Source of the DNA: Astrobacterium formosum
GTDB lineage: Bacteria; Pseudomonadota; Alphaproteobacteria; Rhizobiales; Xanthobacteraceae
Direction of reading: 5' to 3'
Assembly (NCBI GenBank): GCA_030848545.1
Contig: JAVDCA010000041.1
Span: 1-41,201 of the forward strand
Length of the DNA: 41,201 nucleotides
Each line of letters opens with the position of its first letter. The stretch's first letter is position 1. The position numbers and the translations under genes are program-made. Below, piece after piece: positions 1 through 7,082 of this stretch. Below the pieces are notes generated by a model. It saw only the letters and a list, made by a program, of their open reading frames with translations, had not been told where the DNA came from and did not search any database.

Positions 1-8
1 GTTCATTC

Positions 9-20
9 GGAGTGCACTCC
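9..20. repeat. 12-bp perfect palindrome
   Basis: GGAGTGCACTCC reads the same on both strands. It lies at the very edge of the window, about 150 bases ahead of a promoter-like sequence, in a stretch (1-167) where I see no gene. It could be a regulator site for a gene outside the window or simple chance; nothing else supports a role. Confidence 0.3.
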
Positions 21-167
21 TCGGTCTGTTGACGGTCGTGGCGGCATTCCCGACCGGGCCGGGCCGCGCAGGACACGGCGGGCGGACCTGCTGCCGTCGT
101 CGCTTGCCGGGATTGGCGTCGAACAAGGTGCGCATTTTCGCACCCCGGCAATATGTTACCATTCCCC

Positions 168-196
168 TTGATAGTTGAACGCCATTGGCGTATATA
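168..196 (+). promoter_or_regulatory. Candidate sigma-70-type promoter
   Basis: TTGATA (168-173) is followed after exactly 17 bases by TATATA (191-196), in an AT-rich patch that stands out from the GC-rich surroundings. It points at the small-ORF/HTH pair downstream. A transcript from it would start near 203, just after the ATG at 199, so either that ATG is not the true start or another promoter is used. Confidence 0.4.
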
Positions 197-198
197 AA

Positions 199-587
199 AT
201 GCCGCGGCAGATCGATGATGTCAGCTTCGACCTGATCGGCGACCTGACCGAAGGTCCCGTCATGACAATCCGTGTTTCAACGCCGGATGGGTCCTGGTCA
301 TGATGGCCGAGCCGGAGGAAAGCAGGCGCACACTGACGCTTCGTCGCTTCAATGCGGAGGGAATGGTCGCCAATGCGCTCGGTCCGGCGAATCTTCGCGC
401 CATGGCCGACGTGCTGATGGAAAGGATGGACTACGATGAGCTCATCATTGAAGGAGCGGTTCGAACGTCTGGGGCCAATCCGGGGCGTCGACCAAGTCCA
501 GTCAGGTTCGCCCGTCGTCCTGTCCCTGCGCCCTGCCGGAAACCTGGCGAGCGTCAAGGCGGTCAGTGCCACCATGGCTTTGGCTAA
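199..587 (+). pseudogene. Small partner of the HTH gene, probably frameshifted
   Basis: Two short reading frames overlap here. The first (199-303, 34 codons) begins MPRQIDDVSFDLIGDL and stops right after GSWS. The second (from ATG 300) begins MMAEPEESRRTLTLRRFNAE and runs on to 587. One extra base near 297-299 would join them into a protein of about 85 residues ending near YDELIIE, just where the HTH gene begins. The tail of the second frame beyond about 445 is rich in Arg and Pro and overlaps the HTH gene by 150 bases, so it is probably not natural coding sequence. The position ahead of an antitoxin-like HTH gene suggests a former toxin or partner protein, but I do not recognise the family. 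A genuine frameshift, a sequencing error and two separate tiny ORFs all remain possible. Confidence 0.4.
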
Positions 588-972
588 ACGTGGTCTGTCG
601 CTCCTGCGTGCGAAGCGCGCCGTCGAGGAAATGATCGAGCGAGGACGCGCCGTCATCCGCGTGCCGAAGGTCGAAAACCAGAAAATCCTCGCTGACGAAC
701 TGTCTGCGGCCGGGTGCGTCGCCGCCGCTGTCGCGCAGCGATCTGTGGATGTGCGTGGACTGCGCGAAAGCCTCGGACTCACCCAGGAACAGTTCGCTCT
801 GCGTTACGGCATCGCGCTCGACGCTTTGCAGAATTGGGAGCTCAAGCGCCGCTTGCCGGATTCGGCAGCCTGCAGCTATCTGCGGGTCATCGCCAAGTTG
901 CCCGATGAGGCCAGCGAAGCCCAGGAGGAGACGCTGGCCGGGCCGTACGCCGAACATCCGTTCGCGCCGTAG
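436..972 (+). CDS. HTH protein, antitoxin-like, with bL12-like N-terminal half
   Basis: This 178-residue protein has a C-terminal helix-turn-helix at about residues 108-150 (LRESLGLTQEQFALRYGI, then the NWE and LP/A pattern seen in HigA/MqsA-type antitoxins). Residues 25-100 are not HTH. By eye their pattern (VVLSL, VKAV, GLSLLRAKRAVE, LADELSAAGC) resembles the C-terminal domain of ribosomal protein bL12, where GLGLKEAKDLVE and a final EEAGA helix occur. That resemblance is tentative. The start at 436 has AAGGA at a suitable distance and keeps the whole domain; a later ATG at 574 would cut it. The protein is probably an autoregulating DNA-binding partner of the broken ORF upstream. DNA binding is well supported; the toxin-antitoxin role is inferred from architecture. 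Confidence 0.8.
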   Translation: MSSSLKERFERLGPIRGVDQVQSGSPVVLSLRPAGNLASVKAVSATMALAKRGLSLLRAKRAVEEMIERGRAVIRVPKVENQKILADELSAAGCVAAAVAQRSVDVRGLRESLGLTQEQFALRYGIALDALQNWELKRRLPDSAACSYLRVIAKLPDEASEAQEETLAGPYAEHPFAP

Positions 973-973
973 T

Positions 974-1016
974 CGGCGGACCAGCGCAGCGTGATCCGCC
1001 GCTCCGTGCAAACCCG
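974..1016. repeat. Dispersed palindromic repeat, copy 1
   Basis: Positions 979-1016 are identical over 38 bases to 2947-2984. The core contains GGCGGA and TCCGCC arms around a CCAGCGCAGCG centre, a form common as a mobile intergenic palindrome in Hyphomicrobiales. It begins immediately after the stop codon of the HTH gene and may act as a hairpin at its mRNA end. Confidence 0.7.
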
Positions 1017-1161
1017 CCAGCGAAGGGCGGCCACATCCTTCGAGACGCGCTCCAAGGGGAGCGCTCCTCAGGATGAGGTCGACGGCGCAGGTTCGGTCAC
1101 CTGATCCTCCCCTTGCCCTTGCCCGGCCCCGGAGGCGCGGCGCTCAACGCAACGGCGCTGG

Positions 1162-2076
1162 CTATCCCGATCCATTTTTCCCGAACCGCCAGTCCTGAAG
1201 CCGCGACACCAGGGCGCCGACGAGGGAGCGCGCGCCGCGGCCCAGGGCCTGGTTGCGCATGTGCACCGCCTGGACCGGCAGGCCAAAACCTTTCTGCTCG
1301 GCGACGTCCAGCATGACCAGCCGGCCCTGGGCAAGATGCTCCGCAACGACGTGCCGGGGCATGTTGCACCAGCCGAACCCGGCCAGCAGGAACTCGAGCC
1401 GCACGTGCAGGTCCGCGAAGCGCCAGACATTCCGACTGACAACCCCGCGCGTCCACGCGCCCGAGTTCGCATCGCTGAGTATCAACTGAACATGGCTCTC
1501 CAACGCGTCGCGGCGGATCGGCCCCGGCAGCTGCGCCAGCGGATGGCCCGGCGCGGCAACCGGGACCATCTCGATTTCAACGAGGAACCGGGCGTCGACG
1601 TCTTCGGCCCCGGTGGTCTCCAGCGAATAAATGGCCAGGTTCACGGATCCGTCGCGCAGGTGGCGTTCCGGGGCGCCGAGCCCGGACGTGACCAGGCGAA
1701 TGGGCATGGTCGGAAATTCGCCTTGCACCTCCCGCAACGCATCGATCAGCACATCATTGGGAAACAGCGGGTCGACCGCCAAAGCCAGCTCGGGCTCGAC
1801 GCCTTGTGCCATCGATCTGGCTTTCGCCTTGAGCGAATCGCTGTCGCGCAACAGTTGTCGTGCGTCGGCCAGCAGCGCCGCGCCTTCCGGCGTGAGGATC
1901 GGAAACTTCTTGGTGCGATCGAACAGGGTGACGTCCAGGCTGCTTTCAAGGGCGCGTATCGTCTGACTGATGGCGGACTGCACCCGCTGGAGCTTGCGCG
2001 CCGCGGCCGAAAAGCTGCCCAGTTCGGCAATCGTGACCAGCACGCGCAGCTGGTCCAAGGTCAGGCGATCCAGCAT
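1162..2076 (-). CDS. LysR-family transcriptional regulator
   Basis: This 304-residue protein has the LysR layout: an N-terminal winged HTH (residues about 4-62, LDQLRVLVTIAELGSFSAAARKL then a recognition helix around SAISQTIRALE) and a periplasmic-binding-like effector domain from about residue 90. The ATG at 2076 is chosen; the codon before it, GTG at 2079, is a less likely start. It is divergent from the pirin-like gene, with 97 bases between them, the usual arrangement for a LysR protein and its target. Activation or repression of the pirin gene is therefore likely, but the effector cannot be told from sequence. The last residues (RFGKNGSG) lie in a region without motif, and length is normal for the family. 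Confidence 0.93.
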   Translation of the reverse strand: MLDRLTLDQLRVLVTIAELGSFSAAARKLQRVQSAISQTIRALESSLDVTLFDRTKKFPILTPEGAALLADARQLLRDSDSLKAKARSMAQGVEPELALAVDPLFPNDVLIDALREVQGEFPTMPIRLVTSGLGAPERHLRDGSVNLAIYSLETTGAEDVDARFLVEIEMVPVAAPGHPLAQLPGPIRRDALESHVQLILSDANSGAWTRGVVSRNVWRFADLHVRLEFLLAGFGWCNMPRHVVAEHLAQGRLVMLDVAEQKGFGLPVQAVHMRNQALGRGARSLVGALVSRLQDWRFGKNGSG

Positions 2077-2173
2077 CACGCATCATCCAGACTGATGGGG
2101 TGATGCAGATTTATAGCTCTTCCAGGGATGGATGTAACGACACATATGGAGGCACCGCAATTGGAGGTTCCAG

Positions 2174-2902
2174 ATGTACCATTTTCAACCGCGCCCGCAG
2201 GCCTTGCCCGGCATGGGGGCCTTCAAGCTGTTCCCCATCCTGCCGGGCTGGACCATCGAGGGCCATGACGATCACGGCTACGGGCCGCTCGCCCGCTTCG
2301 ATCTCTCCCAGATGGATCCGGGCGGTCACGTCCCGATGCACCCGCACGAGAACGACGAGATCGTCACCTACATGCTGCAAGGGGTGCTGCGGCACGCCGA
2401 CAGCGCCGGATCCGCCCATGAGGTCACGCCCGACAGGCTGATGGTGATGAACGCCGGGCGCCGCTTCGAGCATGAGGAAGGCGTTGCCCGAGGTGGGATC
2501 AGGGCCAAATGGATCCAGATCTTCGTCCGACCGCGGCAGGCCGATCTGGAGCCGGGCGTGCAGATCGTCGATCTGCCCGTCAAGCCGCGGGGGCAATGGC
2601 GGCACCTGGTCGGCAATGAGCGCTCCGGCGCCCCCGCCTTCGTGCGCAATGAGGTGGATATCTATGATGTCCGTTCCGACGCCGCGGAACTGACCGCCCC
2701 GGCCATCGCCGGGCGGCATGCCTTCGTGCACGTCCTCGAAGGCGAGGCGAGCCTCGCCGGGCAGGCCCTCAGGGCCGGCGAAGGCATCCTGCTCAGAACC
2801 GACGCCCCCGCACCCATCCAAACCCGCGATGCCACCGGCCTGCTGCTGTTCCTGGTCGCGCCAGACGCGCCCATCACCCGCACCGGCACCATCGGCCGGT
2901 AA
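2174..2902 (+). CDS. Pirin family protein (cupin)
   Basis: The 242-residue product is a two-cupin pirin. The N-terminal cupin holds the metal-site signature HPHENDEIVTYMLQG followed by H in LRHADS, as in pirin/YhaK proteins, whose iron-bound members oxidise quercetin or act as redox-responsive co-regulators. The C-terminal cupin (from about residue 150) is degenerate. GGAGG lies at 2164-2168 before the ATG. Its divergent LysR neighbour is the probable regulator. Metal binding in the first cupin is expected from the conserved His/Glu residues; the substrate is unknown. Length is typical of the shorter pirins. Confidence 0.92.
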   Translation: MYHFQPRPQALPGMGAFKLFPILPGWTIEGHDDHGYGPLARFDLSQMDPGGHVPMHPHENDEIVTYMLQGVLRHADSAGSAHEVTPDRLMVMNAGRRFEHEEGVARGGIRAKWIQIFVRPRQADLEPGVQIVDLPVKPRGQWRHLVGNERSGAPAFVRNEVDIYDVRSDAAELTAPAIAGRHAFVHVLEGEASLAGQALRAGEGILLRTDAPAPIQTRDATGLLLFLVAPDAPITRTGTIGR

Positions 2903-2946
2903 TCAGGATGCGCTGCATGAACAAGTTCTAGCCAGCGCGGAGGGCC

Positions 2947-2984
2947 GACCAGCGCAGCGTGATCCGCCGCTCCGTGCAAACCCG
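2947..2984. repeat. Dispersed palindromic repeat, copy 2
   Basis: These 38 bases are identical to 979-1016. It lies 44 bases after the pirin stop codon. Flanks differ from copy 1: the left arm is GGGCCGA instead of GGCGGA, so the hairpin here is weaker. Confidence 0.7.
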
Positions 2985-3174
2985 ACGTCGCGGGCGGCGC
3001 GCAACACGGCGTCCGCGGGCGAACCGGAGCAGCCCCATCTGAGACGCGTGGCGTTGCGGCGCTCACTTACGGCCTTGCCCTGGTCCGGCGCTTTGCGGGC
3101 TCGCGCGCGCGGCCCGTTTCGCTACCCTTCTGCGAGCCGACCACGGTGAGGGAATCACAAGGATCGAGATTGCC

Positions 3175-3327
3175 ATGACCATCGTCGCCGCCGTCATCAT
3201 CGCCATCGGAATGGTACTGTTCGGCTCCATCCTCGGCGCGCAGCTCCGCCACGCGCGCGAACGCCACACGGTCGCGCTCGCCAGCCACCGCGCGGTCGCG
3301 CCCTGGCGCCGTCGCCGGCCGTTCTGA
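3175..3327 (+). CDS. Possible small membrane protein (50 aa)
   Basis: A 50-residue ORF begins with one hydrophobic stretch (MTIVAAVIIAIGMVLFGSIL, residues 1-20) followed by a strongly basic tail (RHARERH, PWRRRRPF), the layout of a single-span membrane peptide with a positive cytoplasmic end. AAGGA lies 11 bases before the ATG. I do not recognise it. It stands alone between the pirin gene and a large inverted repeat. Support is the start site, the sensible hydrophobic profile and G/C-ending codons; it could still be chance. Confidence 0.42.
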   Translation: MTIVAAVIIAIGMVLFGSILGAQLRHARERHTVALASHRAVAPWRRRRPF

Positions 3328-3346
3328 TGCGGATTTCGCACGAACC

Positions 3347-3429
3347 GTAGGGCGCAATAGCGTCAGCGTATTGCGCCGAACCGCCTCGTGGGAGCGATGG
3401 CGCAATACGCTGACGCTATTGCGCCCTAC
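3347..3429. repeat. Perfect 31-bp inverted repeat with 21-base loop
   Basis: Positions 3347-3377 are the exact reverse complement of 3399-3429. Each arm itself contains a smaller palindrome (GGCGCAATA, 9-base spacer, TATTGCGCC). It lies between the small membrane ORF and the 3' end of vapC, so it could fold at the ends of both transcripts. A diverged relative lies at 6105-6188. The family looks like the composite intergenic palindromes spread through Hyphomicrobiales genomes. Lack of any mismatch suggests a recent insertion or conversion between arms. Confidence 0.85.
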
Positions 3430-3459
3430 ACACCCGACTACGCGTCGAGCTTCCGTCTG

Positions 3460-3867
3460 TCATGTCCCGGCGTCCCAGGGGTTGACCACCGCAGCGCCGG
3501 TATCGTCGAAATCCGCGATATTGCGGGTGACGATGACGAGGTCGTGCACGGTCGCGGTGGCGGCGATCAGCCCGTCGACGTCTCCGCGCGGCCGTTCGGC
3601 CGCCATCCGTCCCCATTCGACCGCGATCTGGTCGGTCACCGGCAGGATGCGGTCGGCGTGGTCGTGACGGATCTTGCGCAACCATTCGGCGAGATGGCTC
3701 GCGGCCTTGGGATCGGACTTCTGCTTGAGCGCGATGCCGCGCATGATCTCGCCGAGGGTCAGCGTGCTGAGATAGACGCTGTTGGGGTCCACCGTGCGCA
3801 GCCAGGCGAGCGCCACCGGAGACCCGCGCCGGGCCTCGGAGATCACATTGGTGTCGACGAGGTACAT
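3460..3867 (-). CDS. vapC: VapC-like PIN-domain toxin
   Basis: This 135-residue PIN-domain protein starts MYLVDTNVISEA. The acidic residues expected to bind Mg/Mn are present: D5, E40, D98 (DVDGLIAA) and D119/D121 (RNIADFD). PIN toxins of type II systems cleave RNA, often tRNA, when their antitoxin is degraded. The ATG at 3867 shares a base with the antitoxin stop codon (TGATG), showing translational coupling; a TTG one codon earlier is less likely. Length and all catalytic positions are intact, so the toxin is probably functional. The specific RNA target cannot be read from the sequence. VapC/FitB subfamily naming is by similarity. Confidence 0.92.
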   Translation of the reverse strand: MYLVDTNVISEARRGSPVALAWLRTVDPNSVYLSTLTLGEIMRGIALKQKSDPKAASHLAEWLRKIRHDHADRILPVTDQIAVEWGRMAAERPRGDVDGLIAATATVHDLVIVTRNIADFDDTGAAVVNPWDAGT

Positions 3868-4121
3868 CAAAAAGCCGCGTCCCGGCTGGGGGTTTTGGCA
3901 CGCCGGTCGACCGCTTCGGCAAGCTCCTCATCCCAGGCTGGCCCGGCCAGCAGATCGTCGATCAGGCTCGGCCGATGGGCCCGCAGGGCATCGTAGTCGG
4001 CGGCCGAGAGCACGACGGCGGCGCGTTCGCCGCGCAGGGTGACGACCTGCGGACCGTCGCGGCGGGCCTTCTGCACCAGCTTGGAGAACTGGTTCTTGGC
4101 GTCCTGGAGGGACCATTCCAT
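3867..4121 (-). CDS. Phd/YefM-family antitoxin
   Basis: This 84-residue protein has the Phd/YefM N-terminal DNA-binding fold: MEWSLQDAKNQFSKLVQKA, then GPQVVTLRGERAAVVLSAADYDAL at residues about 23-46. The C-terminal part (SLIDDLLAGPAWDEELAEAV) is the flexible toxin-binding segment seen in this family. It precedes the PIN toxin and overlaps it by one base. A perfect 7-bp inverted repeat sits just upstream of its start, downstream of a promoter-like sequence, as expected for autorepression by the antitoxin or toxin-antitoxin complex. Confidence 0.92.
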   Translation of the reverse strand: MEWSLQDAKNQFSKLVQKARRDGPQVVTLRGERAAVVLSAADYDALRAHRPSLIDDLLAGPAWDEELAEAVDRRAKTPSRDAAF

Positions 4122-4135
4122 GGCGACGCGTCCTG

Positions 4136-4179
4136 GCTAGACTGTCTAGCTATATACGGTTTTGATACCGGCAGATCAA
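4136..4179 (-). promoter_or_regulatory. phd-vapC promoter and operator
   Basis: On the minus strand TTGATC (4174-4179) is followed after 17 bases by TATATA (4151-4156). Directly downstream is a perfect inverted repeat, GCTAGAC-A-GTCTAGC on that strand (4136-4150), next to the -10 box where a bound dimer would block transcription. The antitoxin ATG at 4121 follows 15 bases later. This is the classic site for autorepression by Phd-type antitoxins; binding itself is inferred. Confidence 0.65.
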
Positions 4180-4300
4180 GCAACCGAGTTCTTGCCCAAC
4201 CGCTGCGCTCCACCTCGCTTGCTTGCCGACCGGCATCGGGTCACGGTCCAAGGCCGGAACCGGCGGCAAAGCAGCCCGTTGCCTGCGGGAGCCGATACCC

Positions 4301-5227
4301 ATGGAGGCGAAATTGGGCGAACTCTCCCCGGCCGTCCCCGAGCGGACTTCCCCGGCCGGGATGGAAACCCATGTCAGCGGCACCACCTTGTTCAGCGGCG
4401 ATGGACCGGCCTGGAAGGACGTGTTCGTGCAAGTCCTCTCCCGCAACCGCGTGCAGGCGCCGTTTCTCGTGCCAGCCGTGGCGGAGCCCCTCATCGTCTG
4501 GATCATGTCGGGCCATGCGGTCGTCGAAGAGCGCGACATCGGCGCAGAGTGGACGGCGAGCCAGGTGGGTGCCGGCGACTTCTTCCTCACGCACTCGCCG
4601 GTTCCGTATGAAATGCGATGGCGCGCCGTGGACGATCAGCCGTTTCAGGTGATGCATCTCTATCTCTCCGTCCCGATCTTCGACAGCGTTGCGCGGCAGC
4701 TGCGCGGAGAGGCGGGGTGCGTGACCCTGAAGGACGTCTCCGGCGGTCACGACACGACCCTCTCGCACATCCTGAGCCTTCTTCACGGAGAGCTGGTGGA
4801 CGCAGGCGGCGGCAGCGAGCTGTTCGTCGCCGGACTGGCGCGCAGCCTGGCGGTGCATCTCGTGCGCCGGTACGCGGTCGCGGACCCGGATGTGCGCGCC
4901 CGCAACGCCCTGCCCCGCGCCAAGCTCAGACGGGCGAGCGCCGACATGGAAGCGCATCTCGGCGACCCCTTCGATCTCAAGCGCCTGGCCCGGACGGTGG
5001 GAATGAGCGAATTCCACTTCAGCCGGCTCTTCAAGAATGCGACAGGCCTTTCTCCGTCGCACTATTTCATCCGCCGGCGCATCGCCAAGGCCCGGCAGTT
5101 GCTGCAGGAAACCGACGCCAGCATCATCGAGGTCGGAATGGCCGTCGGCTATTCCAGTCCGAGCCACTTCGCCCAGATCTTCCGCCGTGAAACCGGCCTG
5201 TCGCCGAGCGACTATCGCGGCGGCTAG
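4301..5227 (+). CDS. AraC-family transcriptional regulator
   Basis: The chosen start gives 308 residues. The N-terminal half (about 30-170) looks like the cupin-type ligand-sensing domain of AraC regulators. The C-terminal 100 residues carry the two AraC HTH motifs: FDLKRLARTVGMSEFHFSRLFK followed by SPSHYFIRRRI, and IIEVGMAVGYSSPSHFAQIFR followed by the family ending TGLSPSDYR. The frame is open further upstream to 4223, but ATG 4301 has GGGAG before it and starts the more protein-like sequence. It lies 117 bases before a co-directional SDR gene, a common pairing in which the regulator controls the oxidoreductase. Ligand unknown. Confidence 0.9.
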   Translation: MEAKLGELSPAVPERTSPAGMETHVSGTTLFSGDGPAWKDVFVQVLSRNRVQAPFLVPAVAEPLIVWIMSGHAVVEERDIGAEWTASQVGAGDFFLTHSPVPYEMRWRAVDDQPFQVMHLYLSVPIFDSVARQLRGEAGCVTLKDVSGGHDTTLSHILSLLHGELVDAGGGSELFVAGLARSLAVHLVRRYAVADPDVRARNALPRAKLRRASADMEAHLGDPFDLKRLARTVGMSEFHFSRLFKNATGLSPSHYFIRRRIAKARQLLQETDASIIEVGMAVGYSSPSHFAQIFRRETGLSPSDYRGG

Positions 5228-5344
5228 GCAGTCCGGTCGCGGCGCCGCGAAACTGCAAGATCCCGACAGTCTGCGCAGGAGCCCGAGAGAACCGCGCTCG
5301 CAGCACCCCTAGATTGCTCCTTGTCCAAACCAAGGAGACGAAGG

Positions 5345-6094
5345 ATGACGAATATCGACGGCAAAGTCGCCCTGATCACCGGCGCATCGAGCGGCATCGG
5401 CGCCGCGACGGCGGCGAAACTGGCGGCGGCGGGCGCAAAAGTCGCCATCGCGGCGCGACGGGTCGACCGGCTGGAAAGCCTGAAGACGGAGATCGCGAAG
5501 AAGGGCGGCGACGCCGTGGTGATCGACATGGACGTGACCGATCCGGCCTCGGTGAAGGCCGGCGTCGAGAAACTGGTTCGTGCACACGGCTCGGTCGACA
5601 TCCTGTTCAACAATGCCGGCGTGATGCCGCTCTCCGACCTCGACCAGTTCAAGACGGACGAATGGCACCGCATGGTCGACGTCAACGTCAAGGGCACGTT
5701 CAACACCACCGCGGCCGTGCTGCCGCACATGATCCGGCAGCATTCCGGCCACATCTTCAACACGTCCTCGATCGCGGGCCGCAAGGTCTTCAAGGGCCTG
5801 ACGGTCTATTGTGCGACCAAGCACGCCCTGACGGCCTTCTCGGACGGCCTGCGCATGGAGGTGGGGCAGAAGCACAACATCCGCGTCACCTGCATCCAGC
5901 CCGGCGCGGTCGCCACCGAGCTCTACGAGAGCATCACGGACGCGCGCTACCGCCAGCAGATGGACGAACTCGCCGCGCAGATGACCTTCCTGCAGGGCGA
6001 GGATATCGCCGACACCATCCTGTTCGCCTGTCGGGCGCCGGCCCACGTCAATGTGGCGGAACTGTTCGTCCTGCCGACCGAGCAGGGTTGGTAG
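5345..6094 (+). CDS. Classical SDR oxidoreductase
   Basis: This 249-residue short-chain dehydrogenase/reductase has an intact Rossmann motif TGASSGIG (residues 13-20), NNAG (89-92) and the catalytic set S142, Y155, K159 (YCATK). R38 after the second strand (ARRVDR) suggests NADP(H). A sequence AAGGAGACGAAGG precedes ATG 5345; the frame opens with TTG at 5321 but that would start ahead of the ribosome site. It follows the AraC regulator gene and is the likely target. The fold closely matches YdfG-like serine/hydroxy-acid dehydrogenases, but the substrate is not determinable. Confidence 0.92.
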   Translation: MTNIDGKVALITGASSGIGAATAAKLAAAGAKVAIAARRVDRLESLKTEIAKKGGDAVVIDMDVTDPASVKAGVEKLVRAHGSVDILFNNAGVMPLSDLDQFKTDEWHRMVDVNVKGTFNTTAAVLPHMIRQHSGHIFNTSSIAGRKVFKGLTVYCATKHALTAFSDGLRMEVGQKHNIRVTCIQPGAVATELYESITDARYRQQMDELAAQMTFLQGEDIADTILFACRAPAHVNVAELFVLPTEQGW

Positions 6095-6104
6095 CCGGCA
6101 GCCC

Positions 6105-6188
6105 GTAGGGCGCCATGAGCAAAGGCGAATTGCGCCGCCTTTGCCGCGGCGTCGTTCGGCGCCATACGCTTTCGCTATTGCGCCCTAC
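6105..6188. repeat. Diverged composite palindrome (relative of 3347-3429)
   Basis: Begins GTAGGGCGC and ends GCGCCCTAC like the perfect copy at 3347-3429, but the left half is altered (GCCATGAGCAAAGGCGAATTG). The right half keeps GCCATACGCTTTCGCTATTGC. It follows the SDR stop by 10 bases and extends into the 3' end of the convergent DUF4239 gene, whose TAG stop codon (6175-6177) lies inside the repeat. Confidence 0.7.
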
Positions 6189-7002
6189 CGTCTGCGGCGG
6201 GCAATGCCGGATCGATCGTGAGCGCGCGCACGATTCTGTCCGGCTTGACGCTGGTCTGGCCGTCGAACGGGTTGTCGATGATGATGTTGATGCCGACGAT
6301 CAGCCCGAAAGCGCACATGTAGAGCATGTTGATCTGCATGCCGTGGCCCTTGATGACCTTGCGGCCGGAGAGCGCGCTGGCGGCGACGAAGAACGTCATC
6401 ATCATGATCCAGAAAACGTCGGGGACGGCGCTGATCGACGCCGACAGGCGGCCGATGCGCGCCTCCTCGACGCTGGCCACGAGCGAACTCAGATCGCTGC
6501 GCAGCGACCCCATTTCCGGGCCCAGACGCTTTTGAACCGCCCGGATTTCCCGCCACAACTGCTCGAGGTCACGCTTCGCCAAGGGCGACAGCGATTGCGG
6601 CCGGCCGGCGAGCCGCGGCCATTCGTCCTCGACCACATGCGCCACATAGCGGGCGAGCACGCGCCGTCCCTCCAGGCCCAACTCGCCGAGCCCTTCCAGC
6701 TCGCGGTCGATCCTCGACACCTGCAGGGCCTCGGTGGTCGCCAGGCTGTCGGCCTTGTTGAAGGAGCCGAAGTCGCTGGTCGTCACCAGGGCGAGAAAGA
6801 ACGCGATGATGCCGAGCAGGCTGGCGTGGACCGTGTCGGCGATCTTGTCCTCGTGGCTGGTCGGCGTCTTCCAATGACTGAACCAGAGAAAATAGGCCGC
6901 CTTGGAGATCAAAAGGCCGAGCACACCGAATACGGCGCCGCAGACCAGCAGGACGACGACGTCCGGCACGAGGGGAACGATATTGTAGAGGTAGTCGAGC
7001 AT
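6175..7002 (-). CDS. DUF4239 membrane protein
   Basis: The 275-residue product has four predicted membrane spans (about 14-36, 58-76, 191-211 and 223-243) with a long soluble loop (77-190) between the second and third, the layout of the DUF4239/bestrophin-like family. The C-terminal NPFDGQTSVKP patch is typical. Function in this family is not established; a channel role has been suggested only from resemblance to bestrophins. ATG 7002 starts directly before the first span; the frame is open further upstream but without sensible sequence. The last residues and stop come from an intergenic palindrome, which may have replaced the original end. Confidence 0.82.
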   Translation of the reverse strand: MLDYLYNIVPLVPDVVVLLVCGAVFGVLGLLISKAAYFLWFSHWKTPTSHEDKIADTVHASLLGIIAFFLALVTTSDFGSFNKADSLATTEALQVSRIDRELEGLGELGLEGRRVLARYVAHVVEDEWPRLAGRPQSLSPLAKRDLEQLWREIRAVQKRLGPEMGSLRSDLSSLVASVEEARIGRLSASISAVPDVFWIMMMTFFVAASALSGRKVIKGHGMQINMLYMCAFGLIVGINIIIDNPFDGQTSVKPDRIVRALTIDPALPAADGRAQ

Positions 7003-7082
7003 GTCGGTCGGTGTCCGGATGGGGCGGGGGAGGAGCGGTCGCGCTCGCCGCGGTGCGGAGGCGCTGGCTTTTCCTCGCGCCT

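Noticed and set aside
1068-1472. Minus-strand ORFs overlapping the LysR 3' end
   Set aside because: Frames offset from the LysR gene with Arg/Ser/Cys-rich content; the LysR frame explains the region.
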